From Bacillota bacterium (lineage in GTDB: Bacteria; Bacillota; Clostridia; Christensenellales; Aristaeellaceae): a stretch of 19,223 nt of DNA. The notes under the pieces are model-generated. The model had not been told where the DNA came from, did not search any database, and saw only the letters and a list, made by a program, of their open reading frames with translations. How positions within the stretch are numbered: the first letter of the stretch is position 1; every line of letters begins with the position of its first letter. The DNA lies in NCBI GenBank assembly GCA_023435435.1, contig JAEYRW010000095.1, positions 1 through 19,223 on the forward strand, written 5' to 3'. This document shows positions 1-6,759 of the stretch, piece after piece. A program made the position numbers and the translations under genes.

Positions 1-28
1 GGCAGATTACAATAGCAAGTGCAAAAGG
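1..28 (+). repeat. Left terminal inverted repeat of the IS30 element
   Basis: Aligned without gaps to the reverse complement of 1061-1089, about 19 of 28 positions agree. This includes the six outermost bases GGCAGA and the inner blocks CAAG and GCAAAA. The repeat may extend left of the window. Confidence 0.7.
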
Positions 29-102
29 AGGGAAAGAAGTAGACCGCAAAGACCAAGCGTAGTAAAATGGAATTGCACAACACATCAACTACGAGGTGGA
101 CT

Positions 103-1080
103 ATGCGGCCCTACACACATCTTACTACGGAAGAACGTGCTTGTCTATCGGAATACCGGCGCGAAGGGAAGAAAGATTCGGAAATCGCTCGGTTGCTGGA
201 ACGTGCGCCTTCCACCATATCACGTGAATTGAAGCGCAACCGGAACAAGAATGTGGGACGAAACGGAACGGATTACGATCCTATCGTCGCCACCAACCGG
301 TATAAGAACCGAAGGCGCAATTGTATTGGCCGACCAAGACTGCTTCCGGGAAGCCCCCTGTTCCTGTATACGTGCGAGAAGTTGAAAAGGACGTGGTCGC
401 CCGAGGAGATCGTGCTCACATGGAAAAAAGAGCACCCAGACGAAAAGCTGAGTACGAGCACAGTTTATCGAGCCATAAAGAACAAAGTGCTTCCCGGAAT
501 CGCGGCACACACGCATTTGCGACGAAGAGGGAAGAAAAAGTACGGTGGGCGCAAGAAGTTCAGCACCATAAAACCGGAACACACCATCCATGACAGGTCC
601 GAGATCGTGGAGAAGCGAGAGCGGGTCGGGGACTGGGAAGGGGACACAGTTGCAGGGGGTGTGGGAAAAGGATACCTCATAACGCTGGTAGAGCGAGCCC
701 TGCGCTGTCTGGTTGTGGCGAAGGTGAACACGCTGAACGCCGCAGTCGTGGCGGAGGCTGCGATTCGGGCACTGCGTGCAAGCGCATTGCCGGTTCTCAC
801 GATCACATTTGACAATGGCTCGGAATTTGCGTGCTATAAGAAGATTGAGGAAGCATTCCAGGCGACTGTTTACTTCGCCGATCCGCATTCACCCTGGCAA
901 AGAGGCTGTAACGAGAGCTTTAATGATCGGTTGCGGTTCTTCTTTCCCAAAGGAAGTGACCTGCGGGATGTTTCGAATGAAGTCATCTCGCAGGCCGTCT
1001 CCTTGATCAACGAACGACCGAGAAAATGTTTGGGCTTGCGCTCTCCTTCTTCGCTCGCTTCCTTTTTGCTCTTGACTTGA
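103..1080 (+). CDS. IS30-family transposase (DDE)
   Basis: The 325-residue product catalyses transposition of the surrounding element. It opens with the IS30-type helix-turn-helix block (YTHLTTEER, then SEIARLLERAPSTISRELKRN), which binds the terminal repeats. The C-terminal half is a DDE integrase core: D of DWEGDT, D of FDNGSEF and E of NESFNDR are visible in order, and the family tail RPRKCLG follows. Length is typical of the family. The start chosen is the ATG at 103, preceded by GAGGTGG with suitable spacing and matching the usual family N-terminus. An in-frame ATG at 67 would add 12 unfamiliar residues. No frameshift or lost catalytic residue is seen, so the enzyme may be active. Confidence 0.93.
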   Translation: MRPYTHLTTEERACLSEYRREGKKDSEIARLLERAPSTISRELKRNRNKNVGRNGTDYDPIVATNRYKNRRRNCIGRPRLLPGSPLFLYTCEKLKRTWSPEEIVLTWKKEHPDEKLSTSTVYRAIKNKVLPGIAAHTHLRRRGKKKYGGRKKFSTIKPEHTIHDRSEIVEKRERVGDWEGDTVAGGVGKGYLITLVERALRCLVVAKVNTLNAAVVAEAAIRALRASALPVLTITFDNGSEFACYKKIEEAFQATVYFADPHSPWQRGCNESFNDRLRFFFPKGSDLRDVSNEVISQAVSLINERPRKCLGLRSPSSLASFLLLT

Positions 1081-1089
1081 CATTCTGCC
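1061..1089 (-). repeat. Right terminal inverted repeat of the IS30 element
   Basis: This is the inverted partner of positions 1-28. It contains the last codons and the TGA stop of the transposase, an economical arrangement for an IS end. The exact outer boundary is inferred from where the similarity to the left end stops being testable. Confidence 0.7.
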
Positions 1090-1094
1090 TTAGG

Positions 1095-1172
1095 CCCTTT
1101 GGAATCCCTTACTGGGTGGTAGATATTTTATTTGCCGTCGGATTGCCTGGGGCCCAACCTCGGGCAATCCGA
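1095..1172 (+). repeat. Dispersed structured repeat, copy A (5' part missing at the IS)
   Basis: This copy starts at the 3' arm CCCTTTGG of the first hairpin and continues with GAATCCC, ACTGGGT and an AT-rich linker. It then reads CCGTCGGATTGCC, and TCGGATTGCC (1138-1147) pairs with GGCAATCCGA (1163-1172) around a GGGGCCCAACC apex. The same order of elements recurs in copies B, C, D and E. Its 5' hairpin arm is absent, and the IS30 right end lies just before the remaining arm. No gene is seen between 1090 and 1307. Confidence 0.75.
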
Positions 1173-1182
1173 GTCTGTCAAT

Positions 1183-1307
1183 TCGGTCGCTCGGGGTTTG
1201 GGACCCCGGGCGATCCGACGGAGGAAAACATCATATTTCCCCTCTCCCGCATGGGGTTCTCAAGGGCGCTAGCCCTTGCGCGGGGCTCTGGGGACAGCGC
1301 CCCAGCG
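1183..1307 (-). repeat. Dispersed structured repeat, copy D, directly after parA
   Basis: Read on the minus strand it begins at the parA stop codon (TGACGCTGGGG). A CTGGGG/CCCCAG hairpin lies at 1288-1305 and CAAGGG/CCCTTG at 1261-1278. These are followed by GAGAACCCC, a linker with AATATGATG, and CCGTCGGATCGCC leading into a GGGG..CCCC hairpin that ends near 1183. It faces copy A tail to tail. There is no U-run, so it is not a canonical intrinsic terminator, although it could block 3' exonucleases. Confidence 0.75.
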
Positions 1308-2084
1308 TCACCCTTGCGTCCCCCTCCGGATGAGCTCCCGCGCGAGGTCGCGGTAGGCGACGGCGCCGGGGCAGCGGGGGTCGTACTCGCCGATGGGGAT
1401 GCCGAAGCTGGGCGCTTCGCTGAGGCGGACGTTGCGGGGAACGAGGGTTTCGAAGGCCTCTGCGGGGAAATGGGTGCGGACCTCCTTGACCACCTGCGCG
1501 CCGAGGTTGGTGCGGGCGTCGTACATGGTCAGGGCGATGCCCGTGACGGCGAGAAGGGGGTTGAGCTTTTTGCGCACAAGCCGGACGGTGTTCATCAGCT
1601 GACCGACTCCCTCGAGGGCGTAATACTCGCACTGAATGGGGATGAGCACGCCGTCGGCCGCCGTGAGCGCGTTGAGGGTCAAAAGACCCAGCGACGGCGG
1701 ACAGTCGATGAATATGTAGTCGTATTCGTCGCGCAGCCCCAGAATGGCGCGCTTGAGCTTTTCCTCGCGGCCCTCTTCGCCCACCAGCTCGATTTCCGCG
1801 CCCGCCAGCTCGATGCCCGCCCGCAGCAGCATGAGCCCCGAAAAACCCGTGTCGATGAGCGCGCCCGCGGGGTCGAGCCCCTCGATGAGCACGTCGTAGA
1901 CGCTGGGGCCCTGGCGTTTTCCCATGCCCAGTCCGCTGGTGGCGTTCCCCTGGGGGTCGATGTCAATGAGGAGCGTGCGCTTTCCCTCCGCAGCGACCGA
2001 CGCGGAAAGATTGACCGCCGTGGTGGTCTTCCCCACGCCGCCCTTTTGGTTGGAAATCGCGATGACTTTGCCCATCGGTTGCAT
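1308..2084 (-). CDS. parA: ParA/Soj-family chromosome partitioning ATPase
   Basis: This is a 258-residue deviant Walker ATPase of the ParA/Soj group, which works with ParB and parS in chromosome segregation and origin control. Visible motifs are the deviant Walker A KGGVGKT (residues 14-20), DIDPQGN, the switch segment DCPPSLG, and the family C-terminal block PRNVRLSEAPSFG. Length is normal for chromosomal Soj. I place the start at the ATG of MQPMGKVIAIS because GGGAG sits five bases before it. The ATG four codons upstream has its AGGA directly abutting, and the ATG three codons further in (MGKVIAIS) lies too far from any Shine-Dalgarno. parB usually follows parA immediately. Here the stop is followed by a structured repeat and then the IS30 element. 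Confidence 0.93.
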   Translation of the reverse strand: MQPMGKVIAISNQKGGVGKTTTAVNLSASVAAEGKRTLLIDIDPQGNATSGLGMGKRQGPSVYDVLIEGLDPAGALIDTGFSGLMLLRAGIELAGAEIELVGEEGREEKLKRAILGLRDEYDYIFIDCPPSLGLLTLNALTAADGVLIPIQCEYYALEGVGQLMNTVRLVRKKLNPLLAVTGIALTMYDARTNLGAQVVKEVRTHFPAEAFETLVPRNVRLSEAPSFGIPIGEYDPRCPGAVAYRDLARELIRRGTQG

Positions 2085-2114
2085 ACCCGCTCCCATTCCT
2101 TCATGATAATATAT

Positions 2115-2143
2115 ATAATATCAGTTATTCGGGATATGCGCAA
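2115..2143 (-). promoter_or_regulatory. Sigma-A-type promoter for parA
   Basis: On the minus strand TTGCGC (2138-2143) and TATTAT (2115-2120) are separated by exactly 17 bases, about 30 bases before the chosen parA start. It lies back to back with the fucU promoter. Confidence 0.6.
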
Positions 2144-2145
2144 TA

Positions 2146-2174
2146 TTGAACGGCGCACGCAACCGTGATATAAT
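2146..2174 (+). promoter_or_regulatory. Sigma-A-type promoter for fucU-ybjQ
   Basis: TTGAAC (2146-2151) and a perfect TATAAT (2169-2174) with a 17-base spacer lie 30 bases before the fucU start codon. The AGGGGGAG ribosome binding site follows at 2191-2198. Confidence 0.75.
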
Positions 2175-2204
2175 CGGTGCATAAACGTTAAGGGGGAGAT
2201 GCGC

Positions 2205-2630
2205 ATGCTCAAGTCAATCCCGTCAATCCTCTCGCCGGAGCTTCTGAAAATCATGATGGAAATGGGCCACGGGGACGAGATCGTGCTGGGCGACGGCAAT
2301 TTCCCGGCGGCCAGCTGCGCCAGGCGGCTCGTCCGGCTGGACGGACACGGCGTTTCGGAAATTCTGGACGCCATGCTCACCCTGTTCCCCCTCGATTCCT
2401 TCGTCGAAGCCCCCGTGGGCCTCATGCAGGTGGTGCCGGGGGATTTAACCGTGCCCGCCATCTGGGACAACTACCGCGCCATCATTTCCGCCCGCGAGGG
2501 CGACAAAAAAATCGAATTCATCGAACGCTTCCAATTTTATGAGCGCGCGAAAAGCGCCTACGCCATCGTCGCCACCGGCGAGGCCGCGCTCTATGCCAAC
2601 ATCATTTTGAAAAAGGGGGTCGTCAAGTAA
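2205..2630 (+). CDS. fucU: RbsD/FucU-family sugar mutarotase, FucU-like
   Basis: The 141-residue protein resembles L-fucose mutarotase, which interconverts the alpha and beta anomers of fucose. It keeps the FucU N-terminus (MLK then SPELLK), the EMGHGDEIVL motif with the catalytic His at residue 22, FYERAK near residues 105-112, and the C-terminal NIILKKGV. Starting at the second ATG (2205) puts the catalytic His at residue 22, as I recall for E. coli FucU, and gives proper spacing to the AGGGGGAG site. The ATG at 2199 abuts that site. No fucose isomerase, kinase or transporter lies nearby, so fucose is the family substrate rather than a proven one. Its stop codon overlaps the next start (TAATG), indicating translational coupling. 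Confidence 0.88.
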   Translation: MLKSIPSILSPELLKIMMEMGHGDEIVLGDGNFPAASCARRLVRLDGHGVSEILDAMLTLFPLDSFVEAPVGLMQVVPGDLTVPAIWDNYRAIISAREGDKKIEFIERFQFYERAKSAYAIVATGEAALYANIILKKGVVK

Positions 2631-2941
2631 TGTTCCTTGTCAGCACCGAATCCATCCCCGGCCGCGACATCGAGGTGCTCGGCCTGGTGCGCGGTTCCAC
2701 CATCCAGACCAGAAACATCGGCCGCGACATCACCCAGGGCCTCAAGACCATCGTCGGCGGCGAGCTCAAGGCCTATACCCAGATGATGAACACCGCCCGC
2801 GACATCGCCACCGACCGCATGGTCGCCGAGGCGGACCGCCTCGGCGCGGACGCCATCATCGGCATCCGCTACGCTTCGGCTGCCGTCATGTCCGGCGCGG
2901 CCGAAATCCTCGCCTACGGCACCGCTGTCAAATTCAAATGA
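2630..2941 (+). CDS. YbjQ/UPF0145-family protein
   Basis: This 103-residue protein has the full YbjQ (UPF0145, sometimes called heavy-metal-binding domain) pattern. It starts VSTESIPG, continues with EVLGLVRGSTIQTRNIGRDI, has a central stretch with REST-free ARDIATDRM, and ends GADAIIGIRYAS followed by EILAYGTAV. Members form small oligomeric soluble assemblies; the biochemical role is not established, so I give none. It overlaps the fucU stop by one base and must be made from the same mRNA. AAGGGGG inside the end of fucU serves as its ribosome binding site. No terminator is obvious after it, and a new strong promoter begins 23 bases downstream. Confidence 0.88.
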   Translation: MFLVSTESIPGRDIEVLGLVRGSTIQTRNIGRDITQGLKTIVGGELKAYTQMMNTARDIATDRMVAEADRLGADAIIGIRYASAAVMSGAAEILAYGTAVKFK

Positions 2942-2963
2942 TTCTATCTTGAGTTGAATTCTA

Positions 2964-2992
2964 TTGACAGATGCATGCCCGTCTGCTAGAAT
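2964..2992 (+). promoter_or_regulatory. Strong sigma-A-type promoter for the DUF975 gene
   Basis: A perfect TTGACA (2964-2969) and TAGAAT (2987-2992) are separated by 17 bases. The start codon at 3017 follows an AAGGAAGGGG ribosome binding site. Confidence 0.75.
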
Positions 2993-3016
2993 TGCGTCGA
3001 AAGGAAGGGGAATCTT

Positions 3017-3595
3017 ATGCTCTCCAGTTTTGAATACAGGCAGCGGGCGCGGGCGGCGCTCGGCGGACGGATCTTCGGGAACATCTGGTTGACGGCGCTT
3101 CTGGCCAACGTCATTGTGATAGCGGTGACGGGGGTCTCGTCCTCGGTCATCATCGGCCCGTTCCTCGTCTACGGCGCTCTGTACGTCGGCTACGCCTCCA
3201 TCATGCTCAAGCTCGCGCGGGGGCGCGGCGAGGTGGACATCGCGGACTGTGCCAAGGGCTTCGCGACGGGTTACGTGGAAAATCTCCTGCTCGGGCTCGT
3301 ATCGATGCTCAAAATCTTCCTGTGGTCGCTTCTGTTTGTGATTCCCGGCATCGTAAAGGCGTACTCCTATTCGATGATCTACTACATAAAGAACGACCAC
3401 CCGGACTACACCTGGCGCCAGTGCCTCGCGGCAAGCGAGAATCTCATGCGCGGCAAGCGGATGAACCTGTTTTTTCTGGACCTGAGCTTCATCGGCTGGA
3501 TTCTGCTCATGCCCTTCACCTTCGGTGTGGGCGGCTTCTGGCTCGCTCCCTACATGGAGCAGGCGCGCGCGCAATTCTACGAGTCAATTCGCTGA
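3017..3595 (+). CDS. DUF975-family integral membrane protein
   Basis: The 192-residue protein has the arrangement of DUF975 proteins, which are common in Bacillota and have no settled function. A short N-terminal cytoplasmic segment (FEYRQRARAAL) is followed by a hydrophobic region at about residues 20-60. Further hydrophobic stretches lie at about 88-112 and 145-170, and the family motif IVKAYSYSMIYYI is followed by a YTWRQCLAASENLMRGKR amphipathic segment. The C-terminus FWLAPYMEQARAQFYESIR is also family-like. It has its own promoter and a terminator 8 bases after its stop, so it is monocistronic. No neighbour suggests a role. Confidence 0.85.
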   Translation: MLSSFEYRQRARAALGGRIFGNIWLTALLANVIVIAVTGVSSSVIIGPFLVYGALYVGYASIMLKLARGRGEVDIADCAKGFATGYVENLLLGLVSMLKIFLWSLLFVIPGIVKAYSYSMIYYIKNDHPDYTWRQCLAASENLMRGKRMNLFFLDLSFIGWILLMPFTFGVGGFWLAPYMEQARAQFYESIR

Positions 3596-3602
3596 TCACA
3601 GC

Positions 3603-3638
3603 AAAAACCCGCCCCGTCAAAAAGCGGGCGGGTTTTTT
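3603..3638. terminator. Bidirectional intrinsic terminator
   Basis: AAAAACCCGCCC pairs with GGGCGGGTTTTTT across a short loop. It has a T-run after the stem on the plus strand and an A-run before it, which is a T-run on the minus strand. It serves both the DUF975 gene and the converging ecfT operon, whose stop codons lie within a few bases on either side. Confidence 0.9.
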
Positions 3639-3641
3639 GTG

Positions 3642-4397
3642 TCAGGCGGCGATGGATGCGACGAGCAGAAGCGCTCCCAGCGCCAGAATGCAGTAGTCCG
3701 CCGCGCCCATCTTTACTTCCTCGGCCCCGGCGTCCCTGGGCCGGAGATTAAAGCCGCGCATCTCGGCGGCCAGCGCCACCGAATCGATGCGCTTGACGGA
3801 CGAAATGAGAAGCGGCGCGCACAGGGGCAGAACCAGCGCGAGCTTTTTCATGGGATTTTTGGTGTCCATCTCCACGCCCCGGGCGGTCTGCGCCTCCATA
3901 ATGTCCCGCATGTCGAGCATGAACGTGGGCACGAACCGGATGGCGGACGTCACCGCGAAGGCATACTTGTAAGGCACATGCCACTTGGCCACCATGGCGG
4001 CGGTGAGGTCGCTCATCCGCGTGAGGGAGAGAAGCGTCGCCAGGGGCATCGTCGCGCCGATGAGCCGGAGGCCCACCAGCCCGGCGGAGAAAAGCCCTTC
4101 GTCCGTGATGGCGATTCCGAGGGTAAAGACCGGCGTGCCCCGCCGGACAAAGAGAACCTGCAGGATCACCACAAACAGCGACACCTTGACAAGCCCCTTG
4201 AAGAGCACGAGGGTCTGTTTTGTCTGCCCCGCGAGCACCCCCATGAGGATGTCGAGCGCCACGATGGCTAGGAGCATCGCGAAGCCCCGGGCCGCGACGC
4301 TGGCGGCGCAGATCAGGATGGACAAAATCAGCTTCGTGCGCGCGTCCAGCCGATGGAGGAGGGTATCCCCCGGAACATAGCTCAAAAGGCCCGTCAT
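3642..4397 (-). CDS. ecfT: ECF transporter transmembrane component EcfT
   Basis: This 251-residue protein is the T component that couples two ATPases to the substrate-binding S protein in an energy-coupling-factor importer. It shows several hydrophobic helices (about residues 22-56, 65-84, 104-125, 187-201, 233-250). It also has the two coupling-helix signatures of the family, ARG at 172-174 within QTARGVEMD and MRG at 213-215 within AEMRGFN. Its ATG overlaps the TGA of the preceding ATPase gene as ATGA, so it is the last cistron of a tightly coupled operon. It ends against the shared terminator. Its length is normal for EcfT. Confidence 0.93.
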   Translation of the reverse strand: MTGLLSYVPGDTLLHRLDARTKLILSILICAASVAARGFAMLLAIVALDILMGVLAGQTKQTLVLFKGLVKVSLFVVILQVLFVRRGTPVFTLGIAITDEGLFSAGLVGLRLIGATMPLATLLSLTRMSDLTAAMVAKWHVPYKYAFAVTSAIRFVPTFMLDMRDIMEAQTARGVEMDTKNPMKKLALVLPLCAPLLISSVKRIDSVALAAEMRGFNLRPRDAGAEEVKMGAADYCILALGALLLVASIAA

Positions 4398-5203
4398 GCG
4401 GTCTCCCTCCCCACGCGCGCCTCGATGGCGTCCGCCAATTCCTCCGCCGTCGCGACGTCCCCGTAGGCGCGGCCAAGCGCCAGGGACAGTTCGATGATCT
4501 GGGGCGGAAGCACCCGCGCCGCGTGAATGGCGCCCGAATAAAACACCTCGGCGGGCGCGCCGTCCGCGACGATTTTCCCCTTGTCCATGACCACCGCGCG
4601 CCGGGCGTAGTCGAGCACCACTTCCATGTCGTGGCACACCATGATCACCGTCGCGCCCGCGCGGTTCTTTTCCGCGATGGCGTCCATGATGCGCGCGCAC
4701 TCCCGGAAGTCGAGGCCCGTGGTGGGCTCGTCGAGGATGAGGGTCGCGGGCCGGGACACGAACGTGGACATGAGCGCCACCCGCTGGCGCTCGCCCCGGG
4801 AGAGCGCGGTGGGATCGGCGTCGGCGGGGATGCCGAACTGTTCGATCATTTCTTCCGCCAGCGCCGCGCGCTCCCCCTTTTCCACCTTTGCGCACGCGAG
4901 CGTGAACAGCATTTCCTCCATCACCGTCGCTTTGCAAATCTGACGGTCGGGGTTCTGGAATAAAAAGCCCATCTTCCCCGCAAGCGCGCTCGCGCGCATG
5001 GTTTTTGTATCTTCGCCGTCCACCAGAACGCATCCGGTCTCCGGCTTCAACAAACCGCGAATCAACCGCGAAACGGTGCTCTTTCCCGCGCCGTTCGAGC
5101 CGATGACGGCGACAAATTCGCCGTCCTCTATTTTCATGCTCACACCGTCCACGGCAGCCATTGTGCCCCCGTAGCCGAATTTTACGTCCCGAAGTTCAAT
5201 CAC
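4394..5203 (-). CDS. ecfA: ECF transporter ATP-binding protein (first type, EcfA)
   Basis: This 269-residue ABC ATPase has Walker A GSNGAGKS (35-42), Q-loop Q83 in FQNPDRQ and signature LSRGERQ (134-140, in place of LSGGQ). Walker B has D158 and the catalytic E159, and the switch His is H191 in CHD. FQNPDRQ is typical of EcfA proteins. The start is a GTG codon with GGGGGAG upstream, only five bases after the stop of the other ATPase. The long C-terminal tail (residues 215-269) is usual for EcfA and holds the dimer contacts. With its neighbour it forms the heterodimeric motor of the importer, at the inner face of the membrane. Confidence 0.92.
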   Translation of the reverse strand: MIELRDVKFGYGGTMAAVDGVSMKIEDGEFVAVIGSNGAGKSTVSRLIRGLLKPETGCVLVDGEDTKTMRASALAGKMGFLFQNPDRQICKATVMEEMLFTLACAKVEKGERAALAEEMIEQFGIPADADPTALSRGERQRVALMSTFVSRPATLILDEPTTGLDFRECARIMDAIAEKNRAGATVIMVCHDMEVVLDYARRAVVMDKGKIVADGAPAEVFYSGAIHAARVLPPQIIELSLALGRAYGDVATAEELADAIEARVGRETA

Positions 5204-5208
5204 TTAAG

Positions 5209-6051
5209 TCATCTCCCCCGCGCGGCGGCCACCATTTCAGCCGCCTCGCGAATGTTGACGGGCGCGTCGCCCGCGTAGAGCCCGCGCCGGGAAAGCTCGC
5301 CCGCCAAGCTCACAATCCGCGGCACGTGCACGCCGATTTCGCGCAGCTCCCCAGGGTTTGCCAGCGCCTCGCGCACCGGGGCGAACCGGACGAGCCGCCC
5401 GCCGTCCAAGACCGCCAGGCGCTTGCAGTAGGCCGAGAGCAGCATGATTTTCTGCTCCACCACCACCACCGTCACGCCCTCGCGCTCGTTGAGTTCCTTT
5501 AAAATCTCAAAAATTTCCCGGCTCGACTGGGGGTCGAGCTCCCCCGTCGGCTCGTCGAGCACCAGTATTTTGGGGGAAAGGGCCAAAGTCGCCGCGATGG
5601 CGACCTTCTGCTTCTGTCCGCCTGAAAGACTCTCCACGTGCCGCTCCCGCAGATTCGCGATGCCCACCCGGGAAAGAGCGTCCGAAAGCCGCTTTTCCAC
5701 CGCCGCGCCCTTGAGCCCGTAATTCAGAAGGCCGAAAAGCACTTCCTCCTCCACCGTGGACGCGATGAGCTGAGCCTCCACGTCCTGAAACACGCTGCCC
5801 ACCTTGCGGGACAGCCTTTCGGGCGAACTTTCCATCGTGTCCTCGCCGTCCACGATGGCCGCGCCGTAGAAGTCGCCCCGGAAATGATGGGGCACCGCGC
5901 CGGAGATGACGTGGGTCAGCGTGGTCTTTCCCGCGCCGCTTGGCCCGGTAACGCCCACGAAGTCGCCGTCCGGAATTACCATCCCAATGCCGGAGAGGGC
6001 GGGCTTTCCGCCCCCGGCATATCGGAAGGAGAGTTCTTTGAGCTCGATCAT
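5209..6051 (-). CDS. ecfA: ECF transporter ATP-binding protein (second type, EcfA')
   Basis: The 280-residue partner ATPase has Walker A GPSGAGKT (36-43), Q-loop Q89 in FQDVEAQ, a canonical LSGGQKQ (142-148) and Walker B ILVLDEP with E167. The position of the switch histidine is occupied by Gln 200 (VVVVEQK), whereas the partner ATPase keeps His. The start ATG overlaps the S-component stop as ATGA. The open frame runs upstream across the S-component gene, but the family N-terminus MIELKELSFRY fixes the start. Together the pair suggests one canonical and one altered ATP site; that functional reading is inference. Confidence 0.92.
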   Translation of the reverse strand: MIELKELSFRYAGGGKPALSGIGMVIPDGDFVGVTGPSGAGKTTLTHVISGAVPHHFRGDFYGAAIVDGEDTMESSPERLSRKVGSVFQDVEAQLIASTVEEEVLFGLLNYGLKGAAVEKRLSDALSRVGIANLRERHVESLSGGQKQKVAIAATLALSPKILVLDEPTGELDPQSSREIFEILKELNEREGVTVVVVEQKIMLLSAYCKRLAVLDGGRLVRFAPVREALANPGELREIGVHVPRIVSLAGELSRRGLYAGDAPVNIREAAEMVAAARGR

Positions 6052-6611
6052 GTCCGCGCCTCGGCGGGGGTCTTCTTCAAAATCCGCTCCAGGGGCAGCG
6101 CCAGCACCTGCACGATGATGGTGTTGATGAGCGCCGTGGAGAGAACGATGGGGATGTACACGGCCAGCGTGGAAAGCTCCACCTGGAAGATGATGAGCTT
6201 GCCAACCACGAATGTCGTGCCCGAGAGAACCGTGGAAATGAAGGTGCCCAAGCTCGTGGTCAGGGAAAATTTCTTGATGGAAAGAGGCAGCTTCACAAGG
6301 AGACCCATAGCCACCGCGCCCACCAGCTCCGAGAGGAAGTTGAGGTAGGGCGTGCCGGGCATGATCTGGCAGATGGCGCCGGCGAGCAGGCCGATGATGG
6401 CCGCCTCGTAGAGCTTGGGCTTGATGAGGTAAATCGCCAGACAATACATGGCGATGACGAAATTGGGCTTCATGCCCCCGAGATTGACGAACGTTCCCAC
6501 GGTGAGCTTCAAAACCAGTCCGGCCGCCAAAAGCACCGCCACCAGAATGATGTCCGAGATGCCCAGGCCCTTTTTCTGTTCAACCTTGACTTCGCGCTTC
6601 ATGCCTTCCAT
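6048..6611 (-). CDS. Putative tryptophan-specific ECF substrate-binding (S) component, TrpP-like
   Basis: The 187-residue hydrophobic protein has about six membrane segments after a charged N-terminus (MEGMKREVKVEQKKG), the size and topology of ECF S components. It is first in an S-A-A'-T operon, so it forms the substrate-binding part of a dedicated (group I) importer. The segment VNLGGMKPNF resembles the GMKP motif I recall from TrpP (YhaG) tryptophan transporters. The substrate call rests mainly on the T-box leader upstream, whose specifier reads UGG. GAAGGAG lies 11 bases before the ATG. Without the leader I would have called it only an S component of unknown substrate. Confidence 0.82.
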   Translation of the reverse strand: MEGMKREVKVEQKKGLGISDIILVAVLLAAGLVLKLTVGTFVNLGGMKPNFVIAMYCLAIYLIKPKLYEAAIIGLLAGAICQIMPGTPYLNFLSELVGAVAMGLLVKLPLSIKKFSLTTSLGTFISTVLSGTTFVVGKLIIFQVELSTLAVYIPIVLSTALINTIIVQVLALPLERILKKTPAEART

Positions 6612-6717
6612 TTTTTCGACCGCTCCTTCTTTCTATTTCAGTGCCGGAAAACCCGCTCAGCCCCGCCATCGCCTGCCCGGATGCTTTTCCATGTCCTGCC
6701 CTCCCCCGCTTTGGGAT

Positions 6718-6759
6718 AAAAAAAACAGCCTTTGTCCCCCCTATACAGGGACAAAGGCT
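6718..6759 (-). terminator. Intrinsic terminator of the T-box leader
   Basis: AGCCTTTGTCCC (6748-6759) and GGGACAAAGGCT (6727-6738) form a perfect 12-base-pair stem followed by G and eight U residues. Its 5' arm starts just after the T-box sequence, as expected for mutually exclusive terminator and antiterminator. About 105 further bases separate it from the S-component start and hold nothing else I recognise. Confidence 0.92.

Larger units (their letters stand above)
1..1089 (+). mobile_element. IS30-family insertion sequence, apparently complete or nearly so
   Basis: A single transposase gene of the IS30 family is bracketed by imperfect inverted repeats at 1-28 and 1061-1089, both beginning GGCAGA on their own strands. 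The right repeat overlaps the transposase stop codon. Base composition is visibly lower in GC than the surrounding genes, which fits an acquired element. The left boundary coincides with the window start, so the true left end may lie a few bases outside and a target duplication cannot be tested. The right end lies six bases before the CCCTTTGG arm of a dispersed hairpin repeat, suggesting insertion into that repeat. Confidence 0.85.

Noticed and set aside
1026..2168. 380-residue plus-strand frame across the IS end, the repeats and parA
   Set aside because: It crosses an IS boundary and two hairpin repeats and is antisense to a clear ParA; the translation is low-complexity.
4394..5033. Extension of the EcfT reading frame upstream through the ATPase gene
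   Set aside because: The extended frame reads as low-complexity Arg/Gly sequence. The EcfT N-terminus begins MTGLLSYVPGDTLLHRLD at an ATGA overlap with the ATPase stop.
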